Source: Streptomyces varsoviensis
GTDB taxonomy: Bacteria > Actinomycetota > Actinomycetes > Streptomycetales > Streptomycetaceae
Assembly: GCF_000718635.1 (NCBI RefSeq)
Contig: NZ_JOBF01000010.1
Location: 130,629-194,628, forward strand
Reading direction: 5' to 3'
Length of the DNA: 64,000 nucleotides
In this document: piece by piece, positions 36,559 to 45,397 of the stretch
Position numbering within the stretch: position 1 is the stretch's first letter
Layout of the letters: every line of letters starts with the position of its first letter
Notes under the pieces: model-generated
Seen by the model: the letters and a program-made list of their open reading frames with translations, nothing else
The model's database searches: none
Told to the model about the DNA's origin: nothing
Made by a program: the position numbers and the translations under genes

Positions 36559-37008
36559 ATGGAATTCACCCAGATACGTTTGCTGGTGACCGACTTCGGC
36601 GCCGTCTACCGCTTCTACCGTGACGTGCTCGGGCTCAAGCCGCAGTTCGAGGCCGAGGGCGGCCCGTACGCCAAGTTCACCGCCGGGCCGGGGCAGGCCG
36701 GGATCGCGCTGCAGGATCGCGCGCAGATGGCTGGAGTGCTGGAGCGGCTGGGGGCGGAGCCGACGGGGCATCGCGCGCTCGTCGTACTGCGGGTCGACGA
36801 CCTGAACGCCGCACACTCCGAACTCGCCTCGCGCGGCGCGGAGTTCCTTCAAGGGCCGGCCCCCATGGGCGAGCGCATCCGGGCCGCGCACCTGGCGGAC
36901 CCGGAGGGGAACGTGATCGAGCTACAGGAGTGGCTGGCCCTCCGCGACCAGCCCGACAGCGCGTCGGCGACCGCGTCGGCCTCGGCGTCTTCATCAGCAC
37001 CGGAGTAG
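36559..37008 (+). CDS. VOC (glyoxalase/bleomycin-resistance) superfamily protein
   Basis: A 149-aa protein with paired beta-alpha-beta-beta-beta modules: M-E-F-T-Q-I-R-L-L-V-T-D-F at the start, YRDVLGLKP, then DPEGNVIELQEW near the end, where Glu is a typical metal ligand. The last 20 residues are Ala/Ser-rich. It follows the TetR gene by 61 bases and may be co-expressed. Substrate unknown. Confidence 0.85.
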   Translation: MEFTQIRLLVTDFGAVYRFYRDVLGLKPQFEAEGGPYAKFTAGPGQAGIALQDRAQMAGVLERLGAEPTGHRALVVLRVDDLNAAHSELASRGAEFLQGPAPMGERIRAAHLADPEGNVIELQEWLALRDQPDSASATASASASSSAPE

Positions 37009-37077
37009 AAGGACGCGAGGAATACCGGGCGGGGCGGAGCCTTCCGGCTCGCGCCCGGTGCGGCCCAGCAGCAGCGG

Positions 37078-37494
37078 CTAGAACTCTTGCGACTGCGCCG
37101 CCGCGGAATGTTCGGGCAGGTCCGTGAAGAGGGTGCCCTGCCCCGTCGCCAGGCCGACCTGCTCCCAGACGCGCCCGTACCGGGTCAGGTGACGCACCGC
37201 GGCGGCGCTGCTGGACGTGGTGTGCAGCAGGCAGCCGGACCCGGTGCGCTCGATGAGCTTGCGCACGGCCGGGGTGGGCCCGGCCAGGAGCAGTTCCCCG
37301 CCGACCGAGCGCAGCCGCATGGCCTTGCGCACCAGGATCGCCAGCGCGTCGATGTTCAGCCGCTCCACCGCCGATATGTCGACGATGACGGTGGGGGCGG
37401 TGGCGTGGTGGCGAATCATGGCGGCCAGGCATTCCACCGTCTCCCACGCCCCGTCGGGCAGCAGGAGCAGGTGGTACCGCGCAGGTCGGTGCAT
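37078..37494 (-). CDS. STAS-domain protein (anti-sigma factor antagonist-like)
   Basis: A 138-aa protein with a STAS fold: TVIVDISAVERLNIDALAILVRKAMRLRSVGGELLLAGPTPAVRKLIERTG. In classical anti-anti-sigma factors the central D-S-(S/T)-G loop carries the serine phosphorylated by the anti-sigma kinase; here the equivalent is N-I-D-A, so that serine is absent. It may act as a constitutively unphosphorylated antagonist or bind a different partner. GGGAGG lies 11 bases before ATG 37494. No kinase gene is adjacent. Confidence 0.75.
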   Translation of the reverse strand: MHRPARYHLLLLPDGAWETVECLAAMIRHHATAPTVIVDISAVERLNIDALAILVRKAMRLRSVGGELLLAGPTPAVRKLIERTGSGCLLHTTSSSAAAVRHLTRYGRVWEQVGLATGQGTLFTDLPEHSAAAQSQEF

Positions 37495-37831
37495 GGCTTC
37501 GGGGCCTCCCGTCAACGGCCGTGAACGGCTGCGGACGCCGCACGACCGGAGCCGTCGGCTCCACCCTCGCGACGTGCTGACCGTGACAGAGACATACCCC
37601 CAGCCGATGCCACTACCCGGCCACCCGTGAGGAGTTCGACTGCGCCATCTGACGGAACGCGCACCGTTCGGCCGAACTACACCGCCCGGCACAGATTTTG
37701 CCGGCACCACCGCCTACGCCCGCCGGGCCGAGGTGGCGCCGGCGGACCGTTCGTATTCTGCGGCTCGGCGGGGCGAACCAGGGGCTCGCCCCGCCGAGTG
37801 GCTTCCCCGGAGGGCCTGGCGGCCGGCCCGG
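37495..37831. terminator. Spacer with strong hairpin at the edge of the phage-like region
   Basis: A perfect 13-bp stem CTCGGCGGGGCGA/TCGCCCCGCCGAG with a 9-base loop lies at 37764-37798, 34 bases beyond the last gene of the tail/lysis operon, so it is the likely operon terminator. The rest of the 337 bases shows no gene. Confidence 0.75.
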
Positions 37832-38095
37832 TCAGCGTGCCGCCAGTTGCCAGATGGGCAGGGCGAGCCCCACCACCGCGGTCAGCGTGGCGATGCTGGC
37901 CAAGGGCCAGCGGGCACGTTCCAGGGCGTCGAGGCGTGCCTCGTGGTCCGACAGTTGCCGGTCGCTCTGGTCGCTGCGCTGGACCAGCAGCGCCAGCGAG
38001 CCGTCGACCCGGGTGAAGCCCGCCTCCATCGCGCCGCGCAGCCGCTCCAGTTCAAGGGCGACCGCGGCCGTGTCATAGGGAGCGGGGTCGTTCAC
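37832..38095 (-). CDS. Small coiled-coil plus TM protein (XhlA/holin-accessory-like)
   Basis: An 87-aa protein: residues about 12-60 form a coiled coil (AVALELERLRGAMEAGFTRVDGSLALLVQRSDQSDRQL), and one membrane helix ends the protein (LASIATLTAVVGLALPIW). This is the layout of XhlA-type haemolysin/holin accessory proteins in lysis cassettes. GTG 38095 overlaps the stop of the preceding holin-like gene (GTGA). Last gene of the operon. Confidence 0.6.
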   Translation of the reverse strand: MNDPAPYDTAAVALELERLRGAMEAGFTRVDGSLALLVQRSDQSDRQLSDHEARLDALERARWPLASIATLTAVVGLALPIWQLAAR

Positions 38096-38496
38096 GCGCG
38101 CCCCCGGTCGTCGTTTCCGGCGGCCGTGCCCAGCACGGCGGGCCCGGCGGGTCCGGCGAGCCCGGCGAACCCGACGGGCCCGGCAGCTTCGGCGGATTCG
38201 ACCGGCGCGACGGTTTCCGTGAATGCGACCGGCTCGACGGTCTCGGCCCGGAGAGGCGGCACGGCGGACGCCGCGGGCGCGCGCTCCGGGGAGGTGCGCA
38301 GCCAGCCCGGAAGCAGGTCCTGGACGGCGGGCAGCGCCATCACGCGGGCTAGCCCGCCGGCCACGGCCAGCGCTCCGGCGACCCAGGGCAGGCTGGCCGG
38401 GAGCCCGGCCGCGTCGACGATGGCGGGCAGTGCGAGGGCGAGACCGACGGCGGTCTGCAGGACGGTGCGCAGGGTGCGCTTGGCGGCTTCGGACAT
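38092..38496 (-). CDS. Putative holin
   Basis: A 134-aa protein with two hydrophobic segments in the first 60 residues (VLQTAVGLALALPAIVDAAGL; LPWVAGALAVAGGLARVMAL) and a long Ala/Pro/Val-rich tail. Directly downstream of the endolysin gene and coupled to the XhlA-like gene, it is the best holin candidate. Holins share little sequence, so this rests on size, membrane topology and position. Confidence 0.6.
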   Translation of the reverse strand: MSEAAKRTLRTVLQTAVGLALALPAIVDAAGLPASLPWVAGALAVAGGLARVMALPAVQDLLPGWLRTSPERAPAASAVPPLRAETVEPVAFTETVAPVESAEAAGPVGFAGLAGPAGPAVLGTAAGNDDRGRA

Positions 38497-38631
38497 AGGT
38501 AGGTCCTTGCTGTCGGCAGTTCGGTGGATCAGTGGTTCAGCGGCGTCAGCGGCGTCAGCGGGCCAAGTCAGCGGGCCAAAGCCAGTAGGCCAGAGCCAGT
38601 GGTCCGGACGTCGGTGGCGCCGGCGGGCCGC

Positions 38632-39678
38632 TCAGGCCGTGTACGGGACCTGCAGTGCGTCCCACTGCCTGCGGCCCGGCCACCCGTCGCAGTACTCGGG
38701 AGCGTCGCCGAGCTTCCGCTGCCACTTGCGGAAGGACTCGCGGTCGGCGTCGGACCACTGCGGGCCGGGTCCCTCCTCGTACGCGGAGCAGCCCTCGGCG
38801 ACCAGGCGACGGCCCATGGCGGTGACGAGGGGCGAACGGGGGGCGTTCCGGAAGAAGTCCTCGCCCGGGAAGGGGGCGTAGCGCGGGGTGTCGGCGCCGG
38901 GGATCTTCAGGGTCTGGCCGGCCTGGATGCGGTCCGGATCGGTGATGCCGTTGAGGGCCATCAGCGCCTCGACGGTGGTGTGGAACGCGTCGGCGATGGA
39001 GGAAAGGGTGTCGCCGGGCCGTACGGTGTAGGTTCCCGCCCCCGCGGAGCCGTCGTGCTCCCCGGAACCGTCGCCGCCGGAGGGCTCGCCCTTGAGGCGG
39101 CCGGCGACGCGCGAGCGCATGTCGGCCATGCTGAAGCCACGCGGGTCGATCTTGTTGTTGGTCCACTCCTTGTGGCCGATGACGCTGGCCGCGCTCCAGC
39201 CGTGGGCGCGGCAGACGGCGGCGGACACCCGCTCGATGGCCGCGAGCTGGGCGGCCGGCCACGGGTCGGCGCCGTCGCCGAGGTTGACGCACTCGAAGCC
39301 GTAGAAGCGGGTGTTGCCGTCGGTGTCGTTGGCGGTCGGGCGGGGCAGGGCGCTCTCGCGGACGACGGCGTTCAGGACGGAGCCGTCGCCCTTGCCCGCG
39401 TGGTTGGCACGGCCGTTGCCGACGAGGTGGACAGTGCCGTCCTTGGCGATGACGCCGTGGCACAGCGGGCCGGGCAGCTCGTCGTAGCCGTTGAAGCACA
39501 TCTCCACGGAGGACGCGGTGCCGCTGGTGACGGTGTGGTGAATGATCACACCGTTGACCGGGCCCCAGGGGCCCTTGTGGTTGCGGTTGTGGGTGCGCCA
39601 GCCGGGGTGCTCGACGACGCGTACGCCTTCGGCCTTCAGGGCGGCGACAAGGGCGTCTGCGGTGAGGGGGGTTGCCAT
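38632..39678 (-). CDS. Endolysin: N-acetylmuramoyl-L-alanine amidase with LysM
   Basis: A 348-aa peptidoglycan hydrolase. Residues 1-195 are an Amidase_2/PGRP domain with zinc ligands in N-G-V-I-I-H-H-T-V and V-I-G-H-K-E-W. Residues about 213-260 are a LysM (GTYTVRPGDTLSSIADAFHTTVEALMALNGI). The C-terminal 75 residues (WSDADRESFRKWQRKLG) resemble a peptidoglycan-binding repeat of actinophage lysins. It lacks a signal peptide, so release would need the adjacent holin. A hairpin lies before its start. Confidence 0.9.
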   Translation of the reverse strand: MATPLTADALVAALKAEGVRVVEHPGWRTHNRNHKGPWGPVNGVIIHHTVTSGTASSVEMCFNGYDELPGPLCHGVIAKDGTVHLVGNGRANHAGKGDGSVLNAVVRESALPRPTANDTDGNTRFYGFECVNLGDGADPWPAAQLAAIERVSAAVCRAHGWSAASVIGHKEWTNNKIDPRGFSMADMRSRVAGRLKGEPSGGDGSGEHDGSAGAGTYTVRPGDTLSSIADAFHTTVEALMALNGITDPDRIQAGQTLKIPGADTPRYAPFPGEDFFRNAPRSPLVTAMGRRLVAEGCSAYEEGPGPQWSDADRESFRKWQRKLGDAPEYCDGWPGRRQWDALQVPYTA

Positions 39679-39702
39679 GTGGGTGCCTCCAGGGCGGGAA
39701 GA

Positions 39703-39731
39703 GGCCCCGCCCGGAGATCCCGGGCGGGGCC
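39703..39731 (-). terminator. Hairpin between tail-fibre and endolysin genes
   Basis: A 12-bp perfect stem GGCCCCGCCCGG/CCGGGCGGGGCC with a 5-base loop. It lies inside the operon and may act as an attenuator lowering lysis-gene expression relative to tail genes. Confidence 0.7.
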
Positions 39732-39754
39732 GTTGAAGGGGGAGGTGACGGCCG

Positions 39755-41359
39755 TCAGGCGAGCGCCATCCAGTAGCGCGTGCCGAGGACGGTGACGCCG
39801 GTGGACCAGTTGATCGAGGCCGGCAACGAGGTGTTCGACTTCGTCGGCGACAGCGCGGTGCGCGGGACGGCGTTGGAGGGGCCGAAGCGGCCCGGTACGT
39901 CGTAGCCTCCGTTGCCGGTCATGATCCGCGGGGAGTTGGCGGAGTTGGAGTACGTCAGCAGGAACGCGATGACGTAGATGCCGGGCTGGAGGGTGACGGC
40001 GGAGGACAGCGGGATGAAGGAGGTCGCGCCGCCCACCTCGTGGGTCTCCGGGTAGACCTTGCTCAGGTCGGCGGTCTGGGCCCGGCGCTTGCCGGAGGCG
40101 TCGTAGATCCCCGCGAACGACCCGGCCGTGATGCCGCCGGACGCTCCCGAGTAGCCCAGGGTCTGCACGCAGACGTTCTTGACGGCAGTGGCCTTCCGCA
40201 GCACGACGGCGCCGTAGTAGATGCGGCCACTGGCAGGGATGTCGCCGGGGTACGACGCGTTGAGCGCGCTCTTCCCGTCGCCCAGCCCCGGGTCGAAGGT
40301 CCAGGCGACGAACCCCAGGTCCTCCGGGGCCCAGTCGTTGGAGGAGGAGCCGTCCGCGCCGGCCGGGCCCCGCGGGCCCTCGGGGCCTCTCGGGCCGGTC
40401 TGGCCCTCGCCGACCTCGACCACGCTGCCGTCGGCGCGCTGCACGAAGAGCTTGCCGCCCGCCGAGTACAGGGACACCCCGTCCTCGGCCGCCTTGGCCG
40501 GGGCCGACCCGTTGGCCAGTTGGATCGCCCCCGCCGCGCCGGCGAGCCCTCCTGCTCCGCTGCCGACGCGCAGGTTGCTGGACACGTAGGCGTTGTTCGT
40601 CGTTTCGAGGTCGCCGGAGGTGTTGACGCGCACGTAGGACGAACCCGCCTGCACGACCAGCGGGTGCGAGCTGCCGTTGCCCTCGATGACGACGTTGCCG
40701 GCGACGCTGCCGCCGGAGGCGGACAGGGCGCCGACGTCCTCGGCGGTCAGCTTGACGTCCGGACCCGGCTTGCCGTTGACCGTGTCGACATTGCCGGTGC
40801 CGGGCGCGCCCTGGGGGCCCATGAAGTTGCCGACGGGCTTGCCCCAGTCGGTTTCGCCGCGCTGCCACAGGTCACCGGTGTCGGTGCGCAGCATCAGGTC
40901 GCCGCTGCTGCCCAGGGTCTCGGCCGGCGGGGTGTCCCCGGTGTGGATCCGGCTGCCGGGCGCGCCCTTGTCGCCGGGCGGCCCGGCGGGGCCCGGGACG
41001 GGCACGTAGTCGGGGGTGCCCGGGTCGGCGGGGGCGATCTCGGCCAGGTCGATCCGGGGGTGGTCGGCAGGCAGCAGGATCTTGTACGGGCGCCGGCCGG
41101 GCACCCCGGAGAGCCGTTCGGTGACGGTGTAGGCCCAGCTCTCCGGGTTCATGCCGGGGGTGTCGGTGGCGGGCAGGGTGACCTGCGTCCGCCCGTCGCT
41201 GTCGAGCCGGGCCTCGATGGGACCGCCGAGCATGACGTCGGTTTCGCTGTGGGTCAGCATCGAGGGCGGTTCGAAGGTGACGGAGCCGGAGAGCGGGCGG
41301 CCGTCCGGGGTCAGGTAGTGAGCGGTGACGGTGACGGTGGGGATGGATTCGGGAAGCAC
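39755..41359 (-). CDS. Tail fibre/receptor-binding protein with collagen-like repeats
   Basis: A 534-aa protein. After an N-terminal beta domain (TVTVTAHYLTPDGRPLSGSVTFEPP), two collagen-like Gly-X-Y stretches occur (GPAGPPGDKGAPG; GPRGPEGPRGPAGADG), as in many actinophage fibres. These flank a beta-helical segment (residues about 200-340), and a C-terminal head domain follows (FVAWTFDPG; PGIYVIAFLLTYS). The GTG at 41359 has GGAGGAG upstream. As the most distal structural gene before lysis, it is the likely specificity determinant. Confidence 0.82.
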   Translation of the reverse strand: MLPESIPTVTVTAHYLTPDGRPLSGSVTFEPPSMLTHSETDVMLGGPIEARLDSDGRTQVTLPATDTPGMNPESWAYTVTERLSGVPGRRPYKILLPADHPRIDLAEIAPADPGTPDYVPVPGPAGPPGDKGAPGSRIHTGDTPPAETLGSSGDLMLRTDTGDLWQRGETDWGKPVGNFMGPQGAPGTGNVDTVNGKPGPDVKLTAEDVGALSASGGSVAGNVVIEGNGSSHPLVVQAGSSYVRVNTSGDLETTNNAYVSSNLRVGSGAGGLAGAAGAIQLANGSAPAKAAEDGVSLYSAGGKLFVQRADGSVVEVGEGQTGPRGPEGPRGPAGADGSSSNDWAPEDLGFVAWTFDPGLGDGKSALNASYPGDIPASGRIYYGAVVLRKATAVKNVCVQTLGYSGASGGITAGSFAGIYDASGKRRAQTADLSKVYPETHEVGGATSFIPLSSAVTLQPGIYVIAFLLTYSNSANSPRIMTGNGGYDVPGRFGPSNAVPRTALSPTKSNTSLPASINWSTGVTVLGTRYWMALA

Positions 41360-41444
41360 GAGGTGAGGTCTCCTCCTCTGCTGGTGGGTGACGGCCGACG
41401 GTGCGGCGGTGCGTACCGGGGCCGGCACGCGCGACGCGCGGCAC

Positions 41445-41472
41445 CCGCGGCCCGGCCGGGACCGGGCCGCGG
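41445..41472. terminator. Hairpin upstream of the fibre gene
   Basis: Perfect 11-bp stem CCGCGGCCCGG/CCGGGCCGCGG with a 6-base loop, in the 164-base gap between two tail genes. Possible intra-operon attenuator. Confidence 0.6.
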
Positions 41473-41523
41473 GGGGCGGCGTCGGAACGGGAAGTCAGGG
41501 AATCCGGAGGTCGGTACGGAACG

Positions 41524-42234
41524 TCAGGACTGGACTCCGTACAGGGCGCGCGGCGAACACCGCACGCTGCTGGTGTCGTTGGCCGCGCGGGCCTGGATCT
41601 GGAATTCGACGGGGCTGTCGTAGTCCACCCCGATGGGCTCGGTGAACAGCAGGGTGGTCTGCGCGGTGGGGCCGACCTGTCGTTCGTTCACCAGCAGCCG
41701 CAGCTCGCCGCCGTCGCCCGTGGCCTCCATGGCCACCAGGCAGTACAGCCGCGGGTGCTGCACGATGGCGTCACCGCTGTAGAGAGTGGTCCACTCGGTG
41801 GCCGAGGTGGACTCCCAGCGGGCGGTGTCCTGCGGGGTCGGCTGCGGGTACGGGATGTAGGGCCGGGCCAGCCCGGAGCCCTGCGCGTCGTCGGCCAGTA
41901 CGGCGTTGCCGCTGTGGTCGAAGACCTGCACCGGCTGGCGGCCCGCGGCGTCGGGGGCCTGGCTCCGTACGGTCAGCGCGGCCTTGCCGTCGTCGCGCCG
42001 GACGACCATGCCCCGCTGCCGCGTGCCGTCGGGCCAGTCGGGGCGCAGTTGGCCGATGTGGACGAGGTCACCGCCGTGGCCCTTGACCTGGAACTGCCCG
42101 TCGTCGCCGATCAGGAGGTTGCCGTCGAGGACGTCGTTCATCGCGGGGCGGGTGTTGGCGCTGCCCATCAGGGCCCGCACCTGCCGTTCCAGATCGCGGA
42201 TGCGGTCCAGCAGGTCGGTGGGGATCGCGGCCAT
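41524..42234 (-). CDS. Tail-tip structural protein
   Basis: A 236-aa protein with a short N-terminal coiled coil (LLDRIRDLERQVRAL), an Asn/Gly-rich turn typical of phage fibre-attachment proteins (NDVLDGNLLIGDDGQFQVKG) and beta-rich C-terminus. It starts directly after the stop of the Gp37-like gene. Position between tail-tip proteins and fibre supports a role in fibre attachment; no precise family recognised. Confidence 0.65.
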   Translation of the reverse strand: MAAIPTDLLDRIRDLERQVRALMGSANTRPAMNDVLDGNLLIGDDGQFQVKGHGGDLVHIGQLRPDWPDGTRQRGMVVRRDDGKAALTVRSQAPDAAGRQPVQVFDHSGNAVLADDAQGSGLARPYIPYPQPTPQDTARWESTSATEWTTLYSGDAIVQHPRLYCLVAMEATGDGGELRLLVNERQVGPTAQTTLLFTEPIGVDYDSPVEFQIQARAANDTSSVRCSPRALYGVQS

Positions 42235-43353
42235 CTACATCCCTTCGAGATAGAGCTTGGCGGTCTCGGCCTTGGCCCGCTCCGGCGGGGTCACGGCGAG
42301 GCCGACGACCCGGTAGCGGGAGTCGGAGCCCTCGGGGTTCCACAGGTCGTGGATGCGGAGCCGGACCGTGGCCCCGAGCAGGGCCGGGGTGATGCGGCCG
42401 TCCACGCGGACGGTCGCCTCGGGGATGACCTCGGGCATGTGGGCACGGGCCAGTTCGGCGGCGGCGAGGCCGTCGAGGGTCTTCTTGTCGCTGACCGAGC
42501 TGTTGTCGGAGGTGCCCTCCAGGCGGGGCCAGCCGGCCTCCAGGTCCGCGTCGAATGCCTTGACGTCGGACATGGTGGGGACCGACTCCTGGGCCTGGTT
42601 GGTGTTGTCGCTCGCTCCCCGCGCGACCCACACATTGGCCTGTACGGTCGCGTCGGTCGGGATGCTGTACGACAGCAGCGGCCCGGGGCGGTCCAGCACG
42701 ATCTCCGAGGCGCCGGTACGGACCTTCGGGTGGCCGAGCTGGAGCCGCTTGACGCGCCGGGCGGTGCTCGGGTCGCGGTAGCAGTGCACCCGCCACTCGA
42801 AGCCGTCCTCCAGGGCGGCGAGCTTGTCCACCAGTTCCCGGACCCGGGCCACGTCGGTGCGCGCGTAGGACTGGCCGCGCCGCACACCGGAAAGCTCGCG
42901 TCCGTACTCGATGCCGATGTCGCCGCCCGGCTGGGCCTGGACGTGGTCGATCAGCGCCCGCACGATGTCGAACTGGTCGACACCGGTGGCCACCAGGTCG
43001 GTGGAGAGGATGCGGTGGTCGAGATACGAGTCGAAGGTGCCGGCTTGGATCTCCGCCGTCATCCGGCCCTGCTCGTCGCCGGCGGGGGTGCAGGTCCACA
43101 GGATGCCGCCCCACCAGATGTCGGAGCCGCGCTCCAGCCAGACCGCGGTGCGGCCGGGCTGGAGCGCGGTGCGCGCCCGCTGGGCCAGGTGCCGGTCGGG
43201 CAGCGGGACCGTGGCCCGCAGCGAGCCGGGCTTGCCGATGTAGTCGTCGAACTGGACGCCCGTCAGCGGCAGGCTGTCGACGACCTGGTCGGTGCGCAGG
43301 TCGCAGAAGAGCGCGCGGTAGGTGTGATCGGGCGTCGCGAGGTGATCGCTCAT
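42235..43353 (-). CDS. Gp37-like minor tail protein (ReqiPepy6-type)
   Basis: A 372-aa protein. The N-terminal ALFCDLRTDQVVDSLPLTGVQFDDYIGKPGSLRATVPLPD and the middle WRVHCYRDPSTARRVKRLQLGHPKVRTG match siphovirus Gp37-like/baseplate hub proteins, which sit at the tail tip. ATG 43353 was chosen over longer frames because it follows the preceding stop by 8 bases. The stop is immediately followed by the next ATG. Confidence 0.8.
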   Translation of the reverse strand: MSDHLATPDHTYRALFCDLRTDQVVDSLPLTGVQFDDYIGKPGSLRATVPLPDRHLAQRARTALQPGRTAVWLERGSDIWWGGILWTCTPAGDEQGRMTAEIQAGTFDSYLDHRILSTDLVATGVDQFDIVRALIDHVQAQPGGDIGIEYGRELSGVRRGQSYARTDVARVRELVDKLAALEDGFEWRVHCYRDPSTARRVKRLQLGHPKVRTGASEIVLDRPGPLLSYSIPTDATVQANVWVARGASDNTNQAQESVPTMSDVKAFDADLEAGWPRLEGTSDNSSVSDKKTLDGLAAAELARAHMPEVIPEATVRVDGRITPALLGATVRLRIHDLWNPEGSDSRYRVVGLAVTPPERAKAETAKLYLEGM

Positions 43354-43361
43354 GGCCGTGC

Positions 43362-44387
43362 CTAGTCGGTGTAGTACGAGACGGCGTCGAGCGAGATCCA
43401 CACGGGGTTGTCGAACCCCTCGTACGTGCGCAGCTCGCCCCCCGACGTGATCTCGACGCGGGTCACCGACGGACCCGTCCTGTTCTGCGTGCGCGGCGAG
43501 GCCCAGGCGAACTCCCGGCCGCCGCCCGGCCGCAGGTCGGGCGGGAGGACGGCGATGACGTCGCCGCTGGCGATGGGCTTCTCGTCGTTCCGGCCGATCC
43601 GGCCGCGCAGCGTCACCAGGCTGCCGGAGCGGCGCCAGGCGGCGTTCGTACCGTGCCCGGGGTTGCCGTATCCGGCGGCGAGCTTGAGCGGCTGCCAGCC
43701 CGTCACGTCCGGGTAGGGGCGCCATTCCTTGCCGTTCCAGCGTTCCAGGCCGACGGAGTCGGTGTCGCGGTACTGGCCGGGGTAGCTGCCCGGCGTGCTG
43801 TCGCCCGAGGTGCGCGGGACGATGCCGCCGACCGCGACGGTCGGGCGGCGGAGGTCCAGCACGGCGCCGCTCTGCCAGCCGATGCCGCCGGTGCCCGCCG
43901 AGGCGCCCGCGGGCACCGTGACAGCGGCCAGAGCCAGCGCCGCGGTCGGCGTCTGCGGGGCGACCGGCTTCCCGGCCGGTTCGCCCTGGATGACCTCCAG
44001 TACGGCGGCGGTGCGGTCGGAGGTGTCGTGCTGGGCGTCGTAGATTCGCAGGACGACCAGGTCGATCCGGGGGTTGTTCGGGTCGCCGTCGGCGAAGTCG
44101 ACGGTGATGTGGTCGGTGACGGCGACCGGGTAGGCCCCGGCGGGCTCGCTGCTCTGGATGACGGCGCGGCCGGGGGCCACCTTCGCGGACATCCCAGCGG
44201 CGTCACTGAAGACGTACAGGCCTTCCAACTGGCTCCGGCCGTCCCGGGAACCGGGAATGATCCCGTCCCGCGAGGTCAGCGGGCCCGTGGGGGTGAGCGT
44301 GCCGATCGGCGCGAGCCGGGTGTCGACGCGGGTCTGGCCTCCATCCGCGTCGGTGCGGTTGACCAGCCAGGCGCTGCGTATGTTCAT
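43362..44387 (-). CDS. Minor tail protein
   Basis: A 341-aa protein beginning M-N-I-R-S-A-W-L-V-N-R-T-D-A, with a beta-rich N-terminal half (GRAVIQSSEPAGAYPVAVTDHITVDFADGDPNNPRIDLVVLRIYD), a Pro/Ala-rich centre and a C-terminal domain with WQPLKLAAGY-type sequence found in actinophage tail-tip and fibre proteins. It lies between the distal tail and Gp37-like genes. Confidence 0.7.
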   Translation of the reverse strand: MNIRSAWLVNRTDADGGQTRVDTRLAPIGTLTPTGPLTSRDGIIPGSRDGRSQLEGLYVFSDAAGMSAKVAPGRAVIQSSEPAGAYPVAVTDHITVDFADGDPNNPRIDLVVLRIYDAQHDTSDRTAAVLEVIQGEPAGKPVAPQTPTAALALAAVTVPAGASAGTGGIGWQSGAVLDLRRPTVAVGGIVPRTSGDSTPGSYPGQYRDTDSVGLERWNGKEWRPYPDVTGWQPLKLAAGYGNPGHGTNAAWRRSGSLVTLRGRIGRNDEKPIASGDVIAVLPPDLRPGGGREFAWASPRTQNRTGPSVTRVEITSGGELRTYEGFDNPVWISLDAVSYYTD

Positions 44388-44444
44388 GTCCGTGCTCCAT
44401 TTCTCCGGGTGCGTGGTGGGGTGGGGTGGGCGAGGGGGCGACCG

Positions 44445-45389
44445 TCACCAGTGCGCGTCGCGCCAGGTCACCGTCACCGAGGCGCGCGGATCGACCCGGC
44501 CGGGGGCCGACCGGAAGGCCAGCGACGAGGTGCCCGGCCGCAGTTGGAAGCGCTGCTCGGGGATCGAGGACGCGGTGGCGGTGTGGATGCGCGAGGTGGT
44601 GCCGTTGAGGGTGACCGTGCCCGCGGTGGTGTCGACGGTCAGGACGTCGGATTCGGCGAGGGCGATGTCGTACTGGAGCTGCGTGCCGTCGGAGAGGCGG
44701 GTCAGCGAGGGCCGCCGCACCGGGCCGCGGAACTCGACGACCGGGTTGACCGGCGCATCGCCCCCGTTGGTCGCGGTGACGGTGCCGTCGGCGATGAAGT
44801 CGGCGGTTCCCCACTCCAGCGGCCAGCGCAGACCCTCCGCGCCGCCGGCCCGGTCCGCGCCGTCCCACACCAGGCCCGGCTCGGGCACCGGCAGGGTGGT
44901 GCGCACGCTCTGCTCGGACGAGGAGAAGCGGCGCGGGTCGGTGCTCAGCCACTGGAGGGTGGCCTTGGCGACGCCCTGGGTCTGGTACGTACGGTCCAGC
45001 GGGATGACGCGGCGGTCCACCCGGGCCCGGCAGGCCAGGGTCTCGCCGTGCAGCCGCACGGCCAGCCACTGCTCGCTGTCGTGCACGCCGGTGGCCGCGC
45101 GGAACTCCCGCGCGACGTCCGCGGCCTGCTCCGGGCGGCCGGGCAGCAGCCAGACGGCCGCGGAGACGGTCCGCGGCTTGGCCCACTGCGCGCCGGGCCA
45201 GGAGCCGTGCTGGTCGGGCCGGGCCACGTCGGCGGAGTCGAGGCCGGGCAGGTCGTCCCAGCCGGTCAGCCCCGTGCTGTCGATCTGGTACGGCGTGCCG
45301 GGGCCGAAAAGGAGACCGGCCCACTGGATCTGCCCATCGCGGGTGATCAGTGAGCCGGGGGTGTCGGTGTTGTGCTGTGCGGTGGCCAT
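44445..45389 (-). CDS. Distal tail (Dit)-like protein
   Basis: A 314-aa protein following the tape-measure genes by 8 bases, where siphophages encode Dit. It has the expected N-terminal QIQWAGLLFGPGTPYQIDSTGLTGWDDLPGLDSADVARPDQHG and the VWLLPGRPEQAADVAREFRAAT motif of actinophage distal tail proteins, followed by a beta-sandwich (VVEFRGPVRRPSLTRLSDG). Dit forms the hexameric base that joins tube and tip. Confidence 0.78.
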   Translation of the reverse strand: MATAQHNTDTPGSLITRDGQIQWAGLLFGPGTPYQIDSTGLTGWDDLPGLDSADVARPDQHGSWPGAQWAKPRTVSAAVWLLPGRPEQAADVAREFRAATGVHDSEQWLAVRLHGETLACRARVDRRVIPLDRTYQTQGVAKATLQWLSTDPRRFSSSEQSVRTTLPVPEPGLVWDGADRAGGAEGLRWPLEWGTADFIADGTVTATNGGDAPVNPVVEFRGPVRRPSLTRLSDGTQLQYDIALAESDVLTVDTTAGTVTLNGTTSRIHTATASSIPEQRFQLRPGTSSLAFRSAPGRVDPRASVTVTWRDAHW

Positions 45390-45397
45390 GAGTGGCC

